A DNA stretch of 64,000 bases, taken from the NCBI GenBank assembly GCA_902521075.1, contig CABYQM010000002.1, positions 78,414 through 142,413 of the forward strand. Direction: 5' to 3'. The notes beneath the pieces are model-generated. The model was not told the DNA's origin. It was given only the letters and a program-made list of their open reading frames with translations, and did no database searches. Origin of the DNA: an uncultured Pelagibacteraceae bacterium. GTDB taxonomy: Bacteria; Pseudomonadota; Alphaproteobacteria; Pelagibacterales; Pelagibacteraceae. Below are positions 33,386-44,360 of the stretch, piece after piece (the stretch's first letter is position 1; each line of letters begins with the position of its first letter). Made by a program: the position numbers and the translations under genes.

Positions 33386-33826
33386 TTGGAAACTGATAAA
33401 TCGAGACCATTTGTATTATATGTTGCCGAAATCATTTATCAAAAGATATATGAAATCAAAATTAAGAACCCTAATTTAACTAATATTCAAGCTTTTGAAA
33501 TATTTATTGCATCAGATGATTATAATGAAATTAGTTCAGGAAATTTTCATGATAAGTGGTTTAAAGAACTTGAGAGCAATGACTACGTAGATAAATCTAC
33601 AAAAAAAAAGATTAATCAAGAAACTATAAGACTTTTACAAATACAAAAAGATACTATGATTAAACAATTAATGAAAATCCCAAAATTATATTATGCAAAA
33701 AGTCACTTTCCGTTGGAGTTATCTCAAAGAGCATTTGATCATTTGTGGAGAGTTTGTGAAAGTTATGAACTTTGGTGCAAAGAAACTAAACAAAATGGAT
33801 TAATATTATTAAATTTAACAGAATAA
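33386..33826 (+). CDS. Conserved hypothetical protein (146 aa), TTG start
   Basis: I do not recognise this protein. It starts at TTG 33386, with AGGAG centred about 10 bases upstream supporting that codon; there is no in-frame ATG near the front. The product is all-helical in character, with IIYQKIYEIKIKNPNLTNIQAFEIF and ERAFDHLWRVCESYELWCKE-like Trp/Cys-containing helices. There is no signal or TM segment. It lies between a GNAT gene (10-base gap) and an MFS gene (3-base gap). Confidence 0.7.
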   Translation: METDKSRPFVLYVAEIIYQKIYEIKIKNPNLTNIQAFEIFIASDDYNEISSGNFHDKWFKELESNDYVDKSTKKKINQETIRLLQIQKDTMIKQLMKIPKLYYAKSHFPLELSQRAFDHLWRVCESYELWCKETKQNGLILLNLTE

Positions 33827-33829
33827 TTT

Positions 33830-35446
33830 ATGAGTAATAAAATTTTGAGATTTATAGATAGTACTTTAATAGATTTAGGAAGACAGTTTAAGTGGACCTA
33901 TCTACCACCATTGATGATTTATCTTGCTGCTGGTATTTCAGGACTAACAGGTATTGTTGGAACTTTTTTTGTTAAAGACTATCTAAACTTATCTGCTGCT
34001 TTTCTTGCTGGACTGGGTTTTTGGGCTGGAATTCCATGGGCATTGAAGATGCCTTTAGGTCATCTTGTTGATCTAATCTGGAATAAAAAAAATTACATGG
34101 TTTTTGTTGGAGCATCCTTAATCTCATTAAGTTTAATTATAATGTACGGTTTAATAATTCATACTGAATGGATGTCATCAATTCTTTCAGTAGAAACATG
34201 GTTTGTGATCAGTGTTTTACTTGCTCCGATTGGCTATGTTGTGCAAGATGTTGTGGCTGATGCTATGACTGTAGAGGCTGTTCCTTTAGTTGATGACAGT
34301 GGAAATAAATTTTCAAGAGATGAAATCAAGCTTATGCATACAACAATGCAAACTCTTGGAAGATTTGCAATAATTGGTGGAACTGTTTTAGTTGCTTTAG
34401 CTAATGTAATTCTCTTTAAAGGAGTAGACGAACTTGAACAAGCAGATAAGATAAGTTTATACGGTTCAATTTATATATATGCTTTAATTATTCCAATTGT
34501 ATCTGTACTAGGAATATTTCTTGCTTCATATCTAAAAAATCAAAAGAAAAAAAAACTTATTGAACAAGGTTTAGAGGGTGACCAAGATTATGCTCCTTCA
34601 GAGAAAACTGAAGTTAACTGGTGGATATTAGGTGGAAGCTTGGTTTTTGTTATCTTCACTTTAGGTATTGGATCATTCAAAGTGCCTTTTGCTCAAGAAA
34701 TTGTTTTTGTAGGTTCAATGGCAATTATTCTATTTTTAATGAATAAATTAGTTAAAGAACTTCCTCAAGATTTAAGACTTACTGTTGTAGGAACGGCAAT
34801 AATAATTTTTATTTTTAGAGCAATGCCAGGACCTGGTCCAGGTTTATCGTGGTTTGAAATTGATGTACTTGAATTCAATGAACAATTTTTTTCTGTATTA
34901 TCTCTTATAGCCTCTGTTTTAACGCTTGTTGGTATTATTTTATTAAGACCATTTATGGCAAACAACTCAATAGCTAGAATAATAGTGATTTTATCTGTTG
35001 CAGGTGCAATTTTATTTTTACCAAGTGTAGGAATGTATTATGGATTTCACAATTGGACATCATCAATTACTAATGGAGTTGTTGATGCCAAGTTTATTGC
35101 AATATTAAATACTGCACTTGAGTCACCTTTGGGACAAGTCTCAATGATACCTTTGCTTGCATGGATTGCTAAAAATGCTCCGTCGCACTTAAAAGCAACT
35201 TTCTTTGCAGTATTCGCATCTTTTACAAATCTTGCTTTATCAGCAAGTGCTTTAGGAACTAAATATTTAAATGAAATTTATGTTATTACTAGAGAGGTAA
35301 AGGATAAGGTAACAAACGCTATTCTTACCACTGCCGATTATTCAGATCTAGGTATTTTGTTGATAACAGTAACACTAATAACTTTAATAATTCCAATTGT
35401 GTTTGTGGTTATTATTCAAAAAACTAAATTTAAAACTTCAGAATAA
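33830..35446 (+). CDS. MFS transporter, BT1/folate-biopterin-like
   Basis: The 538-residue polytopic protein has about 12-14 TM helices. The segments GFWAGIPWALKMPLGHLVDLIWNKKNYMV and GYVVQDVVADAMTVEAVPL resemble the DVxAD-type motifs of BT1-family folate/biopterin carriers. A cytoplasmic loop (KNQKKKKLIEQGLEGDQDY) separates the two halves. A pterin or folate substrate is attractive given the folate-centred gene set, but the subfamily needs a search. It converges on soxG with 3 bases between stops. Confidence 0.72.
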   Translation: MSNKILRFIDSTLIDLGRQFKWTYLPPLMIYLAAGISGLTGIVGTFFVKDYLNLSAAFLAGLGFWAGIPWALKMPLGHLVDLIWNKKNYMVFVGASLISLSLIIMYGLIIHTEWMSSILSVETWFVISVLLAPIGYVVQDVVADAMTVEAVPLVDDSGNKFSRDEIKLMHTTMQTLGRFAIIGGTVLVALANVILFKGVDELEQADKISLYGSIYIYALIIPIVSVLGIFLASYLKNQKKKKLIEQGLEGDQDYAPSEKTEVNWWILGGSLVFVIFTLGIGSFKVPFAQEIVFVGSMAIILFLMNKLVKELPQDLRLTVVGTAIIIFIFRAMPGPGPGLSWFEIDVLEFNEQFFSVLSLIASVLTLVGIILLRPFMANNSIARIIVILSVAGAILFLPSVGMYYGFHNWTSSITNGVVDAKFIAILNTALESPLGQVSMIPLLAWIAKNAPSHLKATFFAVFASFTNLALSASALGTKYLNEIYVITREVKDKVTNAILTTADYSDLGILLITVTLITLIIPIVFVVIIQKTKFKTSE

Positions 35447-35449
35447 TTT

Positions 35450-36028
35450 TTATTCAGCTTTATAGCCAAATTCTAAACAAGCATCAGTTATTGAATGATA
35501 AAGAGATTCTCCAAAACTTCTTAAAGCAAATATTCTTACTTTTCTTGGATTTGAACTAATAAAATCAATAGTTATTGTGATTGCATGAAAAGCAGAATTA
35601 GAACATTTTCCTTCATCAAGACCATCTAAATTTAACGGACAACCCTTTTTCAATACTTCATCTACCAAAGAACCTTCTAATTCAAGTATTGTTCTTGAAT
35701 GAGATAGATCAGTTAATGCAAAATCATCATGACTTAGGTTTTCTAAAATAGATTTTTCTATTTCTTTATTCGTTGAAACGACCAACCAATTATCAGGTCC
35801 CATCCATAAAATTCTTGTATTAGTATTTGAAGATACCAAGAGTGTCTCAGGTAAATTTAAATTATCTATTTTTATTTTATCAATACTAATTGAAGATTTT
35901 TTATATTTAACAATTTGATAAATCAAAACATCCTTGATTTCTCTAATATTTATTAGCTCATCTTTACTATCGTGATTGCCAAACAATCCATGTTTATGAA
36001 TATTTTCTAGTGCAGAAACATTTTTCAT
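35450..36028 (-). CDS. soxG: Sarcosine oxidase gamma subunit
   Basis: The 192-residue protein matches SoxG. It has VSSNTNTRILWMGPDNWLVVS, ALTDLSHSRTILELEGSLVDEVLKKGCPLNL and a C-terminal LRSFGESLYHSITDACLEFGYKA. It is the small GcvT-like subunit of heterotetrameric sarcosine oxidase. Its start overlaps the soxA stop by 4 bases (ATGA), and it is last in the soxBDAG operon. Confidence 0.92.
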   Translation of the reverse strand: MKNVSALENIHKHGLFGNHDSKDELINIREIKDVLIYQIVKYKKSSISIDKIKIDNLNLPETLLVSSNTNTRILWMGPDNWLVVSTNKEIEKSILENLSHDDFALTDLSHSRTILELEGSLVDEVLKKGCPLNLDGLDEGKCSNSAFHAITITIDFISSNPRKVRIFALRSFGESLYHSITDACLEFGYKAE

Positions 36029-39021
36029 GATCTAACTCTTTTTCCTTCAGGGTCAACATAATGTGAAGATATAACTTCTACTTCAATTGATTTATTTTTT
36101 AATGGTGATACCGCAAAAAACTTTTTACCTATCATATTTTTTCCATCTTTCATTATTGCCAGAGAAAATGGATTATTATTTTCTACACTCCAACAAGAAG
36201 AAGAAACGTGACCAAGTTTAGGGTTTGGTAATTTTGCATTCTGATCTTGGACGATATGAGATCCTTCGGGAATACTAGACTTTCTATCAATTGGAATAAG
36301 TCCAACAATTTTTTGTCTGCTCTCAACATTAAATGCTTCTCTCCCTAAAGAATTTTTGCCGATAAAATCTTTTTTCTTTGAAACTAATCCATTTAATGAA
36401 ACATCTGATGGGATTGTTCGACCATCTAATTCTGGCCCTGCAACGTGTCCCATTTCTATTCTTAATGTTGACAAAGCTTCAGTTCCATAAGGCTGATTTC
36501 CAAAATCTTTTCCTACTTCCATCATTTTCTCCCACATGAACATGCCATGATCTGATTTGACATTAATCTCATATGCAAGCTCACCAGAAAATGAAATTCT
36601 AAAAATTCTTGATGGAACACCAAAAAATTCTGCTTCTTTATAGCCCATAAAAGGCAAAGCTTCATTTGATACGTCTAAGTCCGGATATAATTTTGATAAC
36701 ATGTCTCTAGATTTAGGTCCAGCAATTGCAGCCCCTGCCCATTGCTCAGTTGTAGAGACAACATTTACATTTAATTCTGGCCAAACAATTTGAAGATAAT
36801 ATTCTAAGTGAGATAAAACATTTGCAGCTTGTGCAGTTGTTGTTGTCATATGATAATGATTTTCTGAAATTCTTGTTGTTGTTCCATCGTCCATGACAAT
36901 TCCATCTTCTCTAAGCATCAATCCATATCTTGCTTTTCCAACAGGTAATTTCATCCAAGCATTTGTATAAACTCTATTTAAAAATTCTGCTGCGTCTGGA
37001 CCTTTAATATCAATTTTTCCTAATGTAGTTACATCGCATATACCAACATTCTCTCTAACATTTTTTGCCTCTCTCTTTGAAGCTTCAAATAAAGTTTCAC
37101 TTCCTAGCTTATAATATCGAGGTCTTTTCCAAGCACCTGCATCAACAAATACAGCATTATTTTTCTCATGCCATTCATGCATTGGGGTTTTTCTAGTCGG
37201 CATATATTCCATACCTACTTCACGACCAACTATTGTCCCGATTGTAATTGGTGTGAAAGGTGGTCTAAATGTTGTGTGTCCCACTTCAGGAACTATTTTA
37301 TTTTCTATATTAGATACCAACTGAAGGCCATTTAAATTACTTGTACGGCCTTGATCTGTTGCCATTCCAAGAGTTGTGTATCTTTTGACATGCTCTATTG
37401 ATCTGTAGCCTTCACTTAATGCGATTTCTATATCAGAAACAGATACATCATTTTGAAAATCAACAAATCTTTTTGGATTTTCATTCTTAGGTAACGGCAT
37501 ACACCAAAATTTATCATGAGCTCCGTATTTCTTTTCATTTACATTTGGAATTGAGATTTCTGTTTTAGTCTCTGTAATTTTTGCGGAAAGATTTGAACCA
37601 TTTTCAAAACCATGTTTTAAACTTTCTTCTAATGTGAATGATCCATTTGCTGCGCCAACTGAGGTCTCATGTTGTTTTTTCTTATCTGGAATAAATGCAT
37701 CAATTTTTTCTTCATACTTAAGTTTATTTCCTGACTGTGATGCTAAATGTACAGATGGTGTCCAAAATCCAGACACACAAATACAATCACAATCTACAGT
37801 TTCTATTTTCTCAAAAGAATTTTTATCTTTATTCAGTTTGCCAATTTTTGCAGATTTAACTTTTTTGTAACCATTAGCAACAATAACACCGTGAGAAAAT
37901 CTTATATCAATTCCCTTTGATTTAGCTTCATCAATTAATTCTGATGAATGTTCTTCTCTTGTATCTAATATAATTGGTTCAACATTATTTTTTTTGAACT
38001 CTAAAGCTGTTTCATATGCACTATCGTTATTTGTGAATATTAAAGGTTTCTTTCCAACCAATACTCCATAGACTTTCATATATTCTTTTGCAGCTGCTGA
38101 TAAAAAAATTCCTGGAGTATCATTGTTGCCGAACACAATTGGTCTTTCAATTGAGCCAGTTGATAAAATTGTTTCTTTGGCTCTAATATACCAAAGTCTT
38201 TGTCTTGGGGTGAATTTTGATTTTTTCTCTAAATGATCACTAACTCTCTCAAACATTACCAGCATGTTATGATCATAATAACCAAAAACTTGAGATCTAT
38301 TTTTTACAGTGACATTGGGCATAGATTTTAATTCAGTAATTATTTTTTCTGCCCAATCTTTTCCTGATAAATTATCGATGCTTACGTCATCAGTTAAAAG
38401 TGTTCCTCCAAATCTTGGTTTATCCTCAGCTAAAATTACTTTTGCTCCATTTTTTGCAGCAGCATAAGCACTTGCTAATCCAGAGGGTCCAGATCCAGTA
38501 ACTAATAAATCGCAATACTCAAATTTATGTTCATATCTTTCTTTATCTTTTTCTATCGAAGCAACCCCTAATCCTGCGGCTTTTCTAATGAAAGGTTCGT
38601 AAATTTTATACCAGAAACTTTTAGGCCACATAAATGTTTTGTAATAAAACCCTGCAGGGAAAAACATTTTTAAAAAATTATTAATTGCACCAACATCAAA
38701 ATTAACTGATGGCCAACAATTTTGGCTTGTTGCGGACAAACCTTCAACGAGTTCCATTTCTGTTGCATTAACATTTGGCTCTGAATGACCATTGAATTCT
38801 ACTTGAAGCTTTGCGTTTGGTTCTTCTACTCCTGCTCCAAAAAAACCTCTTGGTCTATGATATTTAAAACTTCTACCAACTAAATGTATTCCATTTGCAA
38901 TCAAAGCAGATGCAATTGTATCTCCCTCATATCCAAATAATTTTTTTCCGTTAAAAGTAAAAGATATTTTTTTGTCTCGATTAATTAATCCCTCTTTATT
39001 TAATCTAAATGGTTGGCTCAT
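36025..39021 (-). CDS. soxA: Sarcosine oxidase alpha subunit
   Basis: The 998-residue protein has an N-terminal ferredoxin-like region (KISFTFNGKKLFGYEGDTIASALIANGI) and a pyridine-nucleotide-disulfide-type FAD/NAD domain (LLVTGSGPSGLASAYAAAKNG). The middle carries TTLGMATDQGRTSNLNGL, and the C-terminal GcvT domain, from about residue 610, has NVGICDVTTLGKIDIKGPDAAEFL and ISFSGELAYEINV. It makes methylene-THF and glycine from sarcosine together with SoxB. The length is normal for the family. It is coupled to soxD and soxG by 4-base overlaps. Confidence 0.96.
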   Translation of the reverse strand: MSQPFRLNKEGLINRDKKISFTFNGKKLFGYEGDTIASALIANGIHLVGRSFKYHRPRGFFGAGVEEPNAKLQVEFNGHSEPNVNATEMELVEGLSATSQNCWPSVNFDVGAINNFLKMFFPAGFYYKTFMWPKSFWYKIYEPFIRKAAGLGVASIEKDKERYEHKFEYCDLLVTGSGPSGLASAYAAAKNGAKVILAEDKPRFGGTLLTDDVSIDNLSGKDWAEKIITELKSMPNVTVKNRSQVFGYYDHNMLVMFERVSDHLEKKSKFTPRQRLWYIRAKETILSTGSIERPIVFGNNDTPGIFLSAAAKEYMKVYGVLVGKKPLIFTNNDSAYETALEFKKNNVEPIILDTREEHSSELIDEAKSKGIDIRFSHGVIVANGYKKVKSAKIGKLNKDKNSFEKIETVDCDCICVSGFWTPSVHLASQSGNKLKYEEKIDAFIPDKKKQHETSVGAANGSFTLEESLKHGFENGSNLSAKITETKTEISIPNVNEKKYGAHDKFWCMPLPKNENPKRFVDFQNDVSVSDIEIALSEGYRSIEHVKRYTTLGMATDQGRTSNLNGLQLVSNIENKIVPEVGHTTFRPPFTPITIGTIVGREVGMEYMPTRKTPMHEWHEKNNAVFVDAGAWKRPRYYKLGSETLFEASKREAKNVRENVGICDVTTLGKIDIKGPDAAEFLNRVYTNAWMKLPVGKARYGLMLREDGIVMDDGTTTRISENHYHMTTTTAQAANVLSHLEYYLQIVWPELNVNVVSTTEQWAGAAIAGPKSRDMLSKLYPDLDVSNEALPFMGYKEAEFFGVPSRIFRISFSGELAYEINVKSDHGMFMWEKMMEVGKDFGNQPYGTEALSTLRIEMGHVAGPELDGRTIPSDVSLNGLVSKKKDFIGKNSLGREAFNVESRQKIVGLIPIDRKSSIPEGSHIVQDQNAKLPNPKLGHVSSSCWSVENNNPFSLAIMKDGKNMIGKKFFAVSPLKNKSIEVEVISSHYVDPEGKRVRS

Positions 39022-39287
39022 CTTATTTCTTCTGTGACTTTTGCTGTTTGGAAAATTTCATGTGTAGCGGTGTCTCTTTGCACCTTAATCCATTGTCTAC
39101 ATCCTGCTATATGTTGCCATAACTCTATATGTTTGCCTCTTGGACTTTTTCTCATATAAACAAAATTATCCCAATCTTCACTTGGTACTTCTTCATTTAT
39201 ATTAGGTCTTTTTACAGTTGCATCACCTCCATATGAAAATTCTTTTTGTGCTCTTAAACCGCAATAAGGACATTTGATGTATAACAT
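39018..39287 (-). CDS. soxD: Sarcosine oxidase delta subunit
   Basis: The 89-residue protein begins MLYIKCPYCGLRAQKEFSYGGDA and has HIELWQHIAGCRQWIKVQRDTATHEI. This is the SoxD pattern in which CPYC plus a downstream His/Cys bind zinc. It stabilises the heterotetramer. It lies between soxB (3-base gap) and soxA (4-base overlap). Confidence 0.95.
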   Translation of the reverse strand: MLYIKCPYCGLRAQKEFSYGGDATVKRPNINEEVPSEDWDNFVYMRKSPRGKHIELWQHIAGCRQWIKVQRDTATHEIFQTAKVTEEIR

Positions 39288-39290
39288 TTT

Positions 39291-40547
39291 TTAACCAATC
39301 CAGGTTTTAGTTCCTAAACCTTTTTCATCTAGAAGATGACCTGTAGAAAATCTATTTAATCTTAATTCTGAATTTAATTCATGAACTTTATCTTGCGCAA
39401 TTGTGTGTGCAAATGTCCAACCTGAAACAGGAGTTGATTTAAAACCTCCATAACACCATCCACAATTTAAATATAAACCTTCAATATGAGTTTTATCAAT
39501 TATTGGAGAACCATCCATAGACATATCCATGATCCCTCCCCATGTCCTTAACATTTTTAATCTACTTAAAAATGGAAACAAAGCTAAGCCACCTGTCAAG
39601 ACATGTTGTATAGTTGGCAAGTTACCTCTTTGAGCATAACTATTATATCCATCAAGATCACCACCCATTACCATCTCACCTTTATCTGATTGACTTATAT
39701 AAAAGTGGCCTGCACCAAAAGTTACTACTCCGTCTAATAATGGTTTTACAGGTTCTGAAACACAAGCTTGTAGTACGTGAGTTTCTATTGGCAGTGTCAT
39801 ATTTAATTTTTCAGCTAATATATTTGTGCTACCTGCAACACATAATCCAACTTTTTTTGCTTTAATATCTCCTCTTGAAGTTCTAATTCCTTTTATCTTT
39901 CCATTAACAACATCAAAACCAGTGACCTCACAATGTTGAATTATATCTACGCCCATATCATCTGCTTGACGCGCATAACCCCAAGCAACAGCGTCATGTC
40001 TTGCGGTACCAGCGCTTGGTTGCATTAAGCCTCCAAAAATTGGGAAACGTACTTCATCACTAAAGTCAGCCATTGGAATTAATTTTTTAACTTCGTCTCT
40101 ATCCAATAACTTTGCATCTATTCCATTTAATCTCATAGAGTTTCCTCTACGAGCATATGCATTCATTTGAGCATCAGAGTGGGCTAAGTTTATTATTCCC
40201 CTTGGAGAAAACATCACATTAAAGTTCAGTTCTTGACTTAAGTTTCTCCATAAATCCATTCCAAATTCATTAAATCTTGCATTAGCATCGTACATAAAAT
40301 TTGATCTTATGATCGTTGTATTTCGACCAACATTTCCACCACCAATCCAGCCTTTCTCAATGATAGCTACATTTCTAATATTATGTTCTTTTGCTAAATA
40401 ATATGCAGTAGCAAGACCGTGTCCTCCACCTCCGATGATGACTACATCATATTCACTTTTTGGAGTTGGATCTTTCCAAGCAACTTCCCAATTTTGGTGA
40501 TTGGAGAAAGCGTTTTTGATTAGACTAAATACTGAATATTTCTGCAT
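39291..40547 (-). CDS. soxB: Sarcosine oxidase beta subunit
   Basis: The 418-residue DAO-fold subunit shows DVVIIGGGGHGLATAYYLAKEH, EKGWIGGGNVGRNTTIIRSNF and GLYLNCGWCYGGFKSTPVSG, all characteristic of SoxB of heterotetrameric sarcosine oxidases. It oxidises sarcosine with FAD/FMN, giving glycine and C1 on THF through SoxA. It is the first gene of the operon, and its promoter region of 121 bases is shared with the divergent fhs gene. Confidence 0.96.
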   Translation of the reverse strand: MQKYSVFSLIKNAFSNHQNWEVAWKDPTPKSEYDVVIIGGGGHGLATAYYLAKEHNIRNVAIIEKGWIGGGNVGRNTTIIRSNFMYDANARFNEFGMDLWRNLSQELNFNVMFSPRGIINLAHSDAQMNAYARRGNSMRLNGIDAKLLDRDEVKKLIPMADFSDEVRFPIFGGLMQPSAGTARHDAVAWGYARQADDMGVDIIQHCEVTGFDVVNGKIKGIRTSRGDIKAKKVGLCVAGSTNILAEKLNMTLPIETHVLQACVSEPVKPLLDGVVTFGAGHFYISQSDKGEMVMGGDLDGYNSYAQRGNLPTIQHVLTGGLALFPFLSRLKMLRTWGGIMDMSMDGSPIIDKTHIEGLYLNCGWCYGGFKSTPVSGWTFAHTIAQDKVHELNSELRLNRFSTGHLLDEKGLGTKTWIG

Positions 40548-40668
40548 CCGTAAGTTTTATAAAATTAAATATAAGTTTTTGCTAATTTTTTTTATATATA
40601 TTTTTTAGATGTTTAAATACGTGACAAAAAAGGATAGTAATTCTGCTCATTAATAAGTAATTAGATTT

Positions 40669-42348
40669 ATGTCAAAATCAGATATCCAAATTGCACGAGA
40701 AGCAAAAATGAAACCCATAAATGAGATTTTGGGTAAAATTAATGTTCCAGACGAACCAAGTGCTTTTAGCCCTATGGGACGTCATATTGCTAAAATAAAT
40801 TTAGAATATTTAGATAGTTTAAAAGATAAACAAAATGGAAAATTAATTTTAGTTACTGCTATTACACCAACTCCTGCAGGTGAGGGAAAAACCACTACAT
40901 CAGTTGGTTTAAATGATGGATTAAATAAAATTGGTAAAAATTCTATAGTGTGTTTACGTGAACCTAGTTTAGGTCCTTCGTTTGGAATGAAAGGTGGAGC
41001 AGCAGGTGGTGGATATGCTCAAGTTGTTCCAATGGAACAAATCAATTTACATTTTACGGGCGATTTCCATGCAATTACATCTGCTCACAATTTATTATCA
41101 GCGTTAATTGATAATCATATTTATTGGGGAAATAAATTAAACATAGATGTAAGAAGAGTGGTTTGGAGAAGAGTTATGGATATGAATGATAGATCTTTAA
41201 GATCTATCAATATTAATTTAGGTGGAGTTGCTAATGGTTTTCCAAGAGAAGACGGTTTTGATATTACAGTAGCATCTGAGATAATGGCTATCTTTTGTTT
41301 GGCAAATGATCTTGAAGATTTGGAAAAGAGAATAGGTAATATTACAGTTGCTTATACTAGAGATAGAAAGCCTATATTTGCGAAAGATTTAAATGCCCAC
41401 GGACCAATGACTGTTTTGTTAAAAGAAGCAATTAGGCCTAACGTAACTCAAACGTTAGAAAATAATCCAGCAATTATTCATGGTGGTCCTTTTGCAAACA
41501 TTGCGCACGGTTGTAACTCTGTAATAGCAACTAAAGCAGGTTTAAAACTAGCTGATTATGTTGTAACTGAAGCTGGATTTGGAGCAGACCTAGGAGCAGA
41601 AAAATTTTTAGATATTAAATGTAGAAAATCAAATTTAAAACCTGAGTGTGTAGTTATTGTTGCAACAATCAGAGCATTAAAAATGCACGGCGGTGTAGCT
41701 AAAGATGATTTAAAAAATGAAAATGTAGAAGCGCTAAAAAAAGGTTTAGTAAATTTAGAAAGACACATTGAAAACGTAAAAAAATTTGGTTTACCGGTAG
41801 CGGTTGCTGTTAATCATTTTATTGCTGATACTGATAATGAGGTAAAAGAATTAATAAATGCTTGTGATAATATGGGAGTTAAAGCTACTTTATGCACTCA
41901 TTGGTCAAATGGTGGAGAAGGAACAAAAGAACTTGCTTCACATGTTGTAGATTTGATTGATCAAAAACAAGCAAATTTTAAATTTTTATATGATGAAAAA
42001 ACACCTTTGTTAAAGAAAGTTGAAACTGTTGCAAAAGAAATTTATCGAGCAAACGAAGTTGTTGCTGACAGCAAAATAAAAGATCAATTAAAATCTTTTG
42101 AAGAAGCGGGTTATGGAAATTTACCGATATGTGTAGCTAAAACACAATATAGTTTTTCTACTGATCCAAATGCAAAAGGTGCTCCAACAGGTCACTCGTT
42201 ACCAATTAGAGAAGTAAGATTATCTTCAGGTGCAGAATTTATTGTTGTTATATGTGGAGCCATCATGACAATGCCTGGACTACCAAGGGTTCCAGCAGCA
42301 GACTCTATTAAGCTTAATGAAAAAGGTGAAATAGAAGGCTTGTTCTAA
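40669..42348 (+). CDS. fhs: Formate-tetrahydrofolate ligase
   Basis: The 559-residue protein has the FTHFS P-loop [54 protein letters not shown] and [13 protein letters not shown]. The ligase links formate to THF with ATP, or in methylotrophic oxidation runs in reverse to release formate and ATP from formyl-THF. It is divergent from the sarcosine oxidase operon, whose product is methylene-THF, which places C1 input and C1 drain side by side. Confidence 0.98.
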   Translation: MSKSDIQIAREAKMKPINEILGKINVPDEPSAFSPMGRHIAKINLEYLDSLKDKQNGKLILVTAITPTPAGEGKTTTSVGLNDGLNKIGKNSIVCLREPSLGPSFGMKGGAAGGGYAQVVPMEQINLHFTGDFHAITSAHNLLSALIDNHIYWGNKLNIDVRRVVWRRVMDMNDRSLRSININLGGVANGFPREDGFDITVASEIMAIFCLANDLEDLEKRIGNITVAYTRDRKPIFAKDLNAHGPMTVLLKEAIRPNVTQTLENNPAIIHGGPFANIAHGCNSVIATKAGLKLADYVVTEAGFGADLGAEKFLDIKCRKSNLKPECVVIVATIRALKMHGGVAKDDLKNENVEALKKGLVNLERHIENVKKFGLPVAVAVNHFIADTDNEVKELINACDNMGVKATLCTHWSNGGEGTKELASHVVDLIDQKQANFKFLYDEKTPLLKKVETVAKEIYRANEVVADSKIKDQLKSFEEAGYGNLPICVAKTQYSFSTDPNAKGAPTGHSLPIREVRLSSGAEFIVVICGAIMTMPGLPRVPAADSIKLNEKGEIEGLF

Positions 42349-43127
42349 TTTAAATTATTTAGCCAATTTTCTAATTCTCTCATCCTTGCATCTTTATTAG
42401 AAATTTTATTTTCATCTTCTATAATTTTTACATGAGAGTCTATTTCCATTTGGTCAATAAAGGCTTTTTTTTCTAATAGTCGATCTCTCCTAAAATGAAT
42501 TAAACTTATCATTTTGGCATAAGTTATCTCTGGGTGATATTGTATTCCCCATACTTTAGTTGAACCAACATTAAAATTTATACCCATTACTTTATTTATT
42601 GGATTTGATGAAAGTAATGTAGAGCCCTCAGGTAATTTTACAACTTCATCAAAATTAAACGCAGGGGTATTAAATTTTTTATTTTTATTTTTATAAAGCG
42701 GATGTTTAAGGCCGTTTTCGTTTATTTCTATGTCATGAGCTATTCCTCTATGTGCACCATTAGGGCATTTCTTTACTTCACCACCAGCAACAGTCACAGC
42801 AACTTGCATTCCCCAACATATTGCGAATATATTTTTTATATTCTTTTGACATTCCCTCATAAAGTTAATTTGTCTTCTTATTTCTGGAGTATCATTGTAA
42901 ATATTTAAACTACTACCACCCCATATCATTCCATGATATTTAGTTAAATCTTTAGCTACTTCATTAATATTTTCATCTGATGAAGGATTAACAACATCAA
43001 TTTCTAATTGATCTGTAAAATAACTAATACTATCCTTTAAACTTTCAGTATGAGTTTTAATTCCACCATCTGTAAAGCTTTGATTTTCCTCTCTAAGGTT
43101 GCCTTCAACTATAAGAATTCTTTTCAT
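42345..43127 (-). CDS. Class I glutamine amidotransferase-like protein
   Basis: The 260-residue single-domain protein has a nucleophile elbow [19 protein letters not shown] with Cys at about residue 104, and the HPE of [12 protein letters not shown] supplying His and Glu, so the triad is intact. It resembles the GuaA-type GATase-1 family of free-standing hydrolases. It is last in a two-gene unit behind the Fe-alcohol dehydrogenase (shared base at 43127) and overlaps the fhs stop by 4 bases. Proximity to C1 and amine genes may mean hydrolysis of a gamma-glutamyl compound, but this is inference. Confidence 0.82.
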   Translation of the reverse strand: MKRILIVEGNLREENQSFTDGGIKTHTESLKDSISYFTDQLEIDVVNPSSDENINEVAKDLTKYHGMIWGGSSLNIYNDTPEIRRQINFMRECQKNIKNIFAICWGMQVAVTVAGGEVKKCPNGAHRGIAHDIEINENGLKHPLYKNKNKKFNTPAFNFDEVVKLPEGSTLLSSNPINKVMGINFNVGSTKVWGIQYHPEITYAKMISLIHFRRDRLLEKKAFIDQMEIDSHVKIIEDENKISNKDARMRELENWLNNLN

Positions 43128-44284
43128 TAAAATAATTTACCTGAAATACTGTGTTCATAAAGTGCTTTCATGTCATCCTTACTCATTGTCCTTGGATTGG
43201 TAGAAGTTGATGGATCTTCTAATGCCATTACTGATAACTGTTCTAAATTTATTTTATTTACATCAACAATTTCTGATAATTTATGTGGTATATTTAATTC
43301 TTTTCTTAGTTCTAAAATCCAGTGTAAAAAACTATCAAAACTTTTATCGAGTTCGAGATAATCACATATAGAAATTATCCTTTTTTCAATCATTTCTTTG
43401 TTAAAAGTTAATACATAAGGCATAAAGATTGCATTTGATAAACCGTGGTGAACATTAAATTGCGCATTAATAGGGTGGCTTAAAGAATGAATAGCACCAA
43501 GCCCTTTTTGAAAAGAGGTAGAACCCATACTAGCTGAGGCTAATAATTCTGCTCTAGCATTTAAATCTTTACCGTTCTTAACTGCTTTAATTAATGAGTT
43601 TTTAATTAACTTCATTCCCTCAATCGCAATTCCATCAGCCATCGGGTGGAATCCTGGTGCACAAAAGGCTTCTAAATTGTGTGCCAAAGCATCCATACCT
43701 GTCGCTGCAGTCAATCTTGGAGAAAGATCTAAAGTTAAATTAGGATCTAAAATTACTATTGAAGGTAAAAATTTCGGGTGGAAAATAATTTTTTTTATAC
43801 CTGTTTGTTTATTGATTATAGCTGATGCTCTTCCAGTTTCTGATCCTGTCCCTGCTGTAGTGGGTACAGCAATGATAGGTGCAATGTTAGTTTCATCTGC
43901 TCTTTTCCAATAATCACCTATATCTTCAAAATCCCATATTGGTCTAGACTGTCCTGACATAAAAGCAATAGCTTTACCTACATCAAGACCGCTGCCACCA
44001 CCAAATGCAATAACTCCATCACAACCTAATTTTTTAAACTCCCCTACTCCCTCTTCCACATTCTCGCCTACAGGATTACCTGAAAAATTTGAAAAAACTT
44101 GAAGATGATTAAAGGTTTTTTTTAAATCTAAAATAATATCTTGAACCATTTTTAGATTAATTAAATCCTTATCAGTGACAAATAATGGTTTATCGATTTT
44201 TAGATTTTTACATGCTATGCTTAAATCTTGAATTCTGTTCTCTCCAACCCAAATTGTAGTAGGATAATTCCAATTAGTTTTCAT
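43127..44284 (-). CDS. Iron-containing alcohol dehydrogenase
   Basis: The 385-residue group III alcohol dehydrogenase has the NAD-binding IAFGGGSGLDVGKAIAF, AVPTTAGTGSETGRAS, and the metal site HNLEAFCAPGFHPMADG plus AIHSLSHPI and NVHHGLSNAI histidines. Fe-ADHs of SAR11 have been linked to oxidation of methanol and other short alcohols. Here it lies between fhs and tmm in a C1 gene neighbourhood, which agrees with that proposal. The promoter region of 76 bases is shared with divergent tmm. Confidence 0.9.
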   Translation of the reverse strand: MKTNWNYPTTIWVGENRIQDLSIACKNLKIDKPLFVTDKDLINLKMVQDIILDLKKTFNHLQVFSNFSGNPVGENVEEGVGEFKKLGCDGVIAFGGGSGLDVGKAIAFMSGQSRPIWDFEDIGDYWKRADETNIAPIIAVPTTAGTGSETGRASAIINKQTGIKKIIFHPKFLPSIVILDPNLTLDLSPRLTAATGMDALAHNLEAFCAPGFHPMADGIAIEGMKLIKNSLIKAVKNGKDLNARAELLASASMGSTSFQKGLGAIHSLSHPINAQFNVHHGLSNAIFMPYVLTFNKEMIEKRIISICDYLELDKSFDSFLHWILELRKELNIPHKLSEIVDVNKINLEQLSVMALEDPSTSTNPRTMSKDDMKALYEHSISGKLF

Positions 44285-44330
44285 ATTAAAATAATATTTA
44301 ATTTTTCTATTTTTCTTAGTACAATATATT

Positions 44331-44351
44331 TATAATTTTAATTGTAGAGGA
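44331..44351 (+). promoter_or_regulatory. Candidate -10 element and ribosome binding site for tmm
   Basis: TATAAT at 44331-44336 and AGAGGA at 44346-44351, nine bases before the tmm ATG. No good -35 match at 17 bases was found, and the implied leader would be very short, so only the ribosome binding site is firm. Confidence 0.35.
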
Positions 44352-44360
44352 AAAATTATC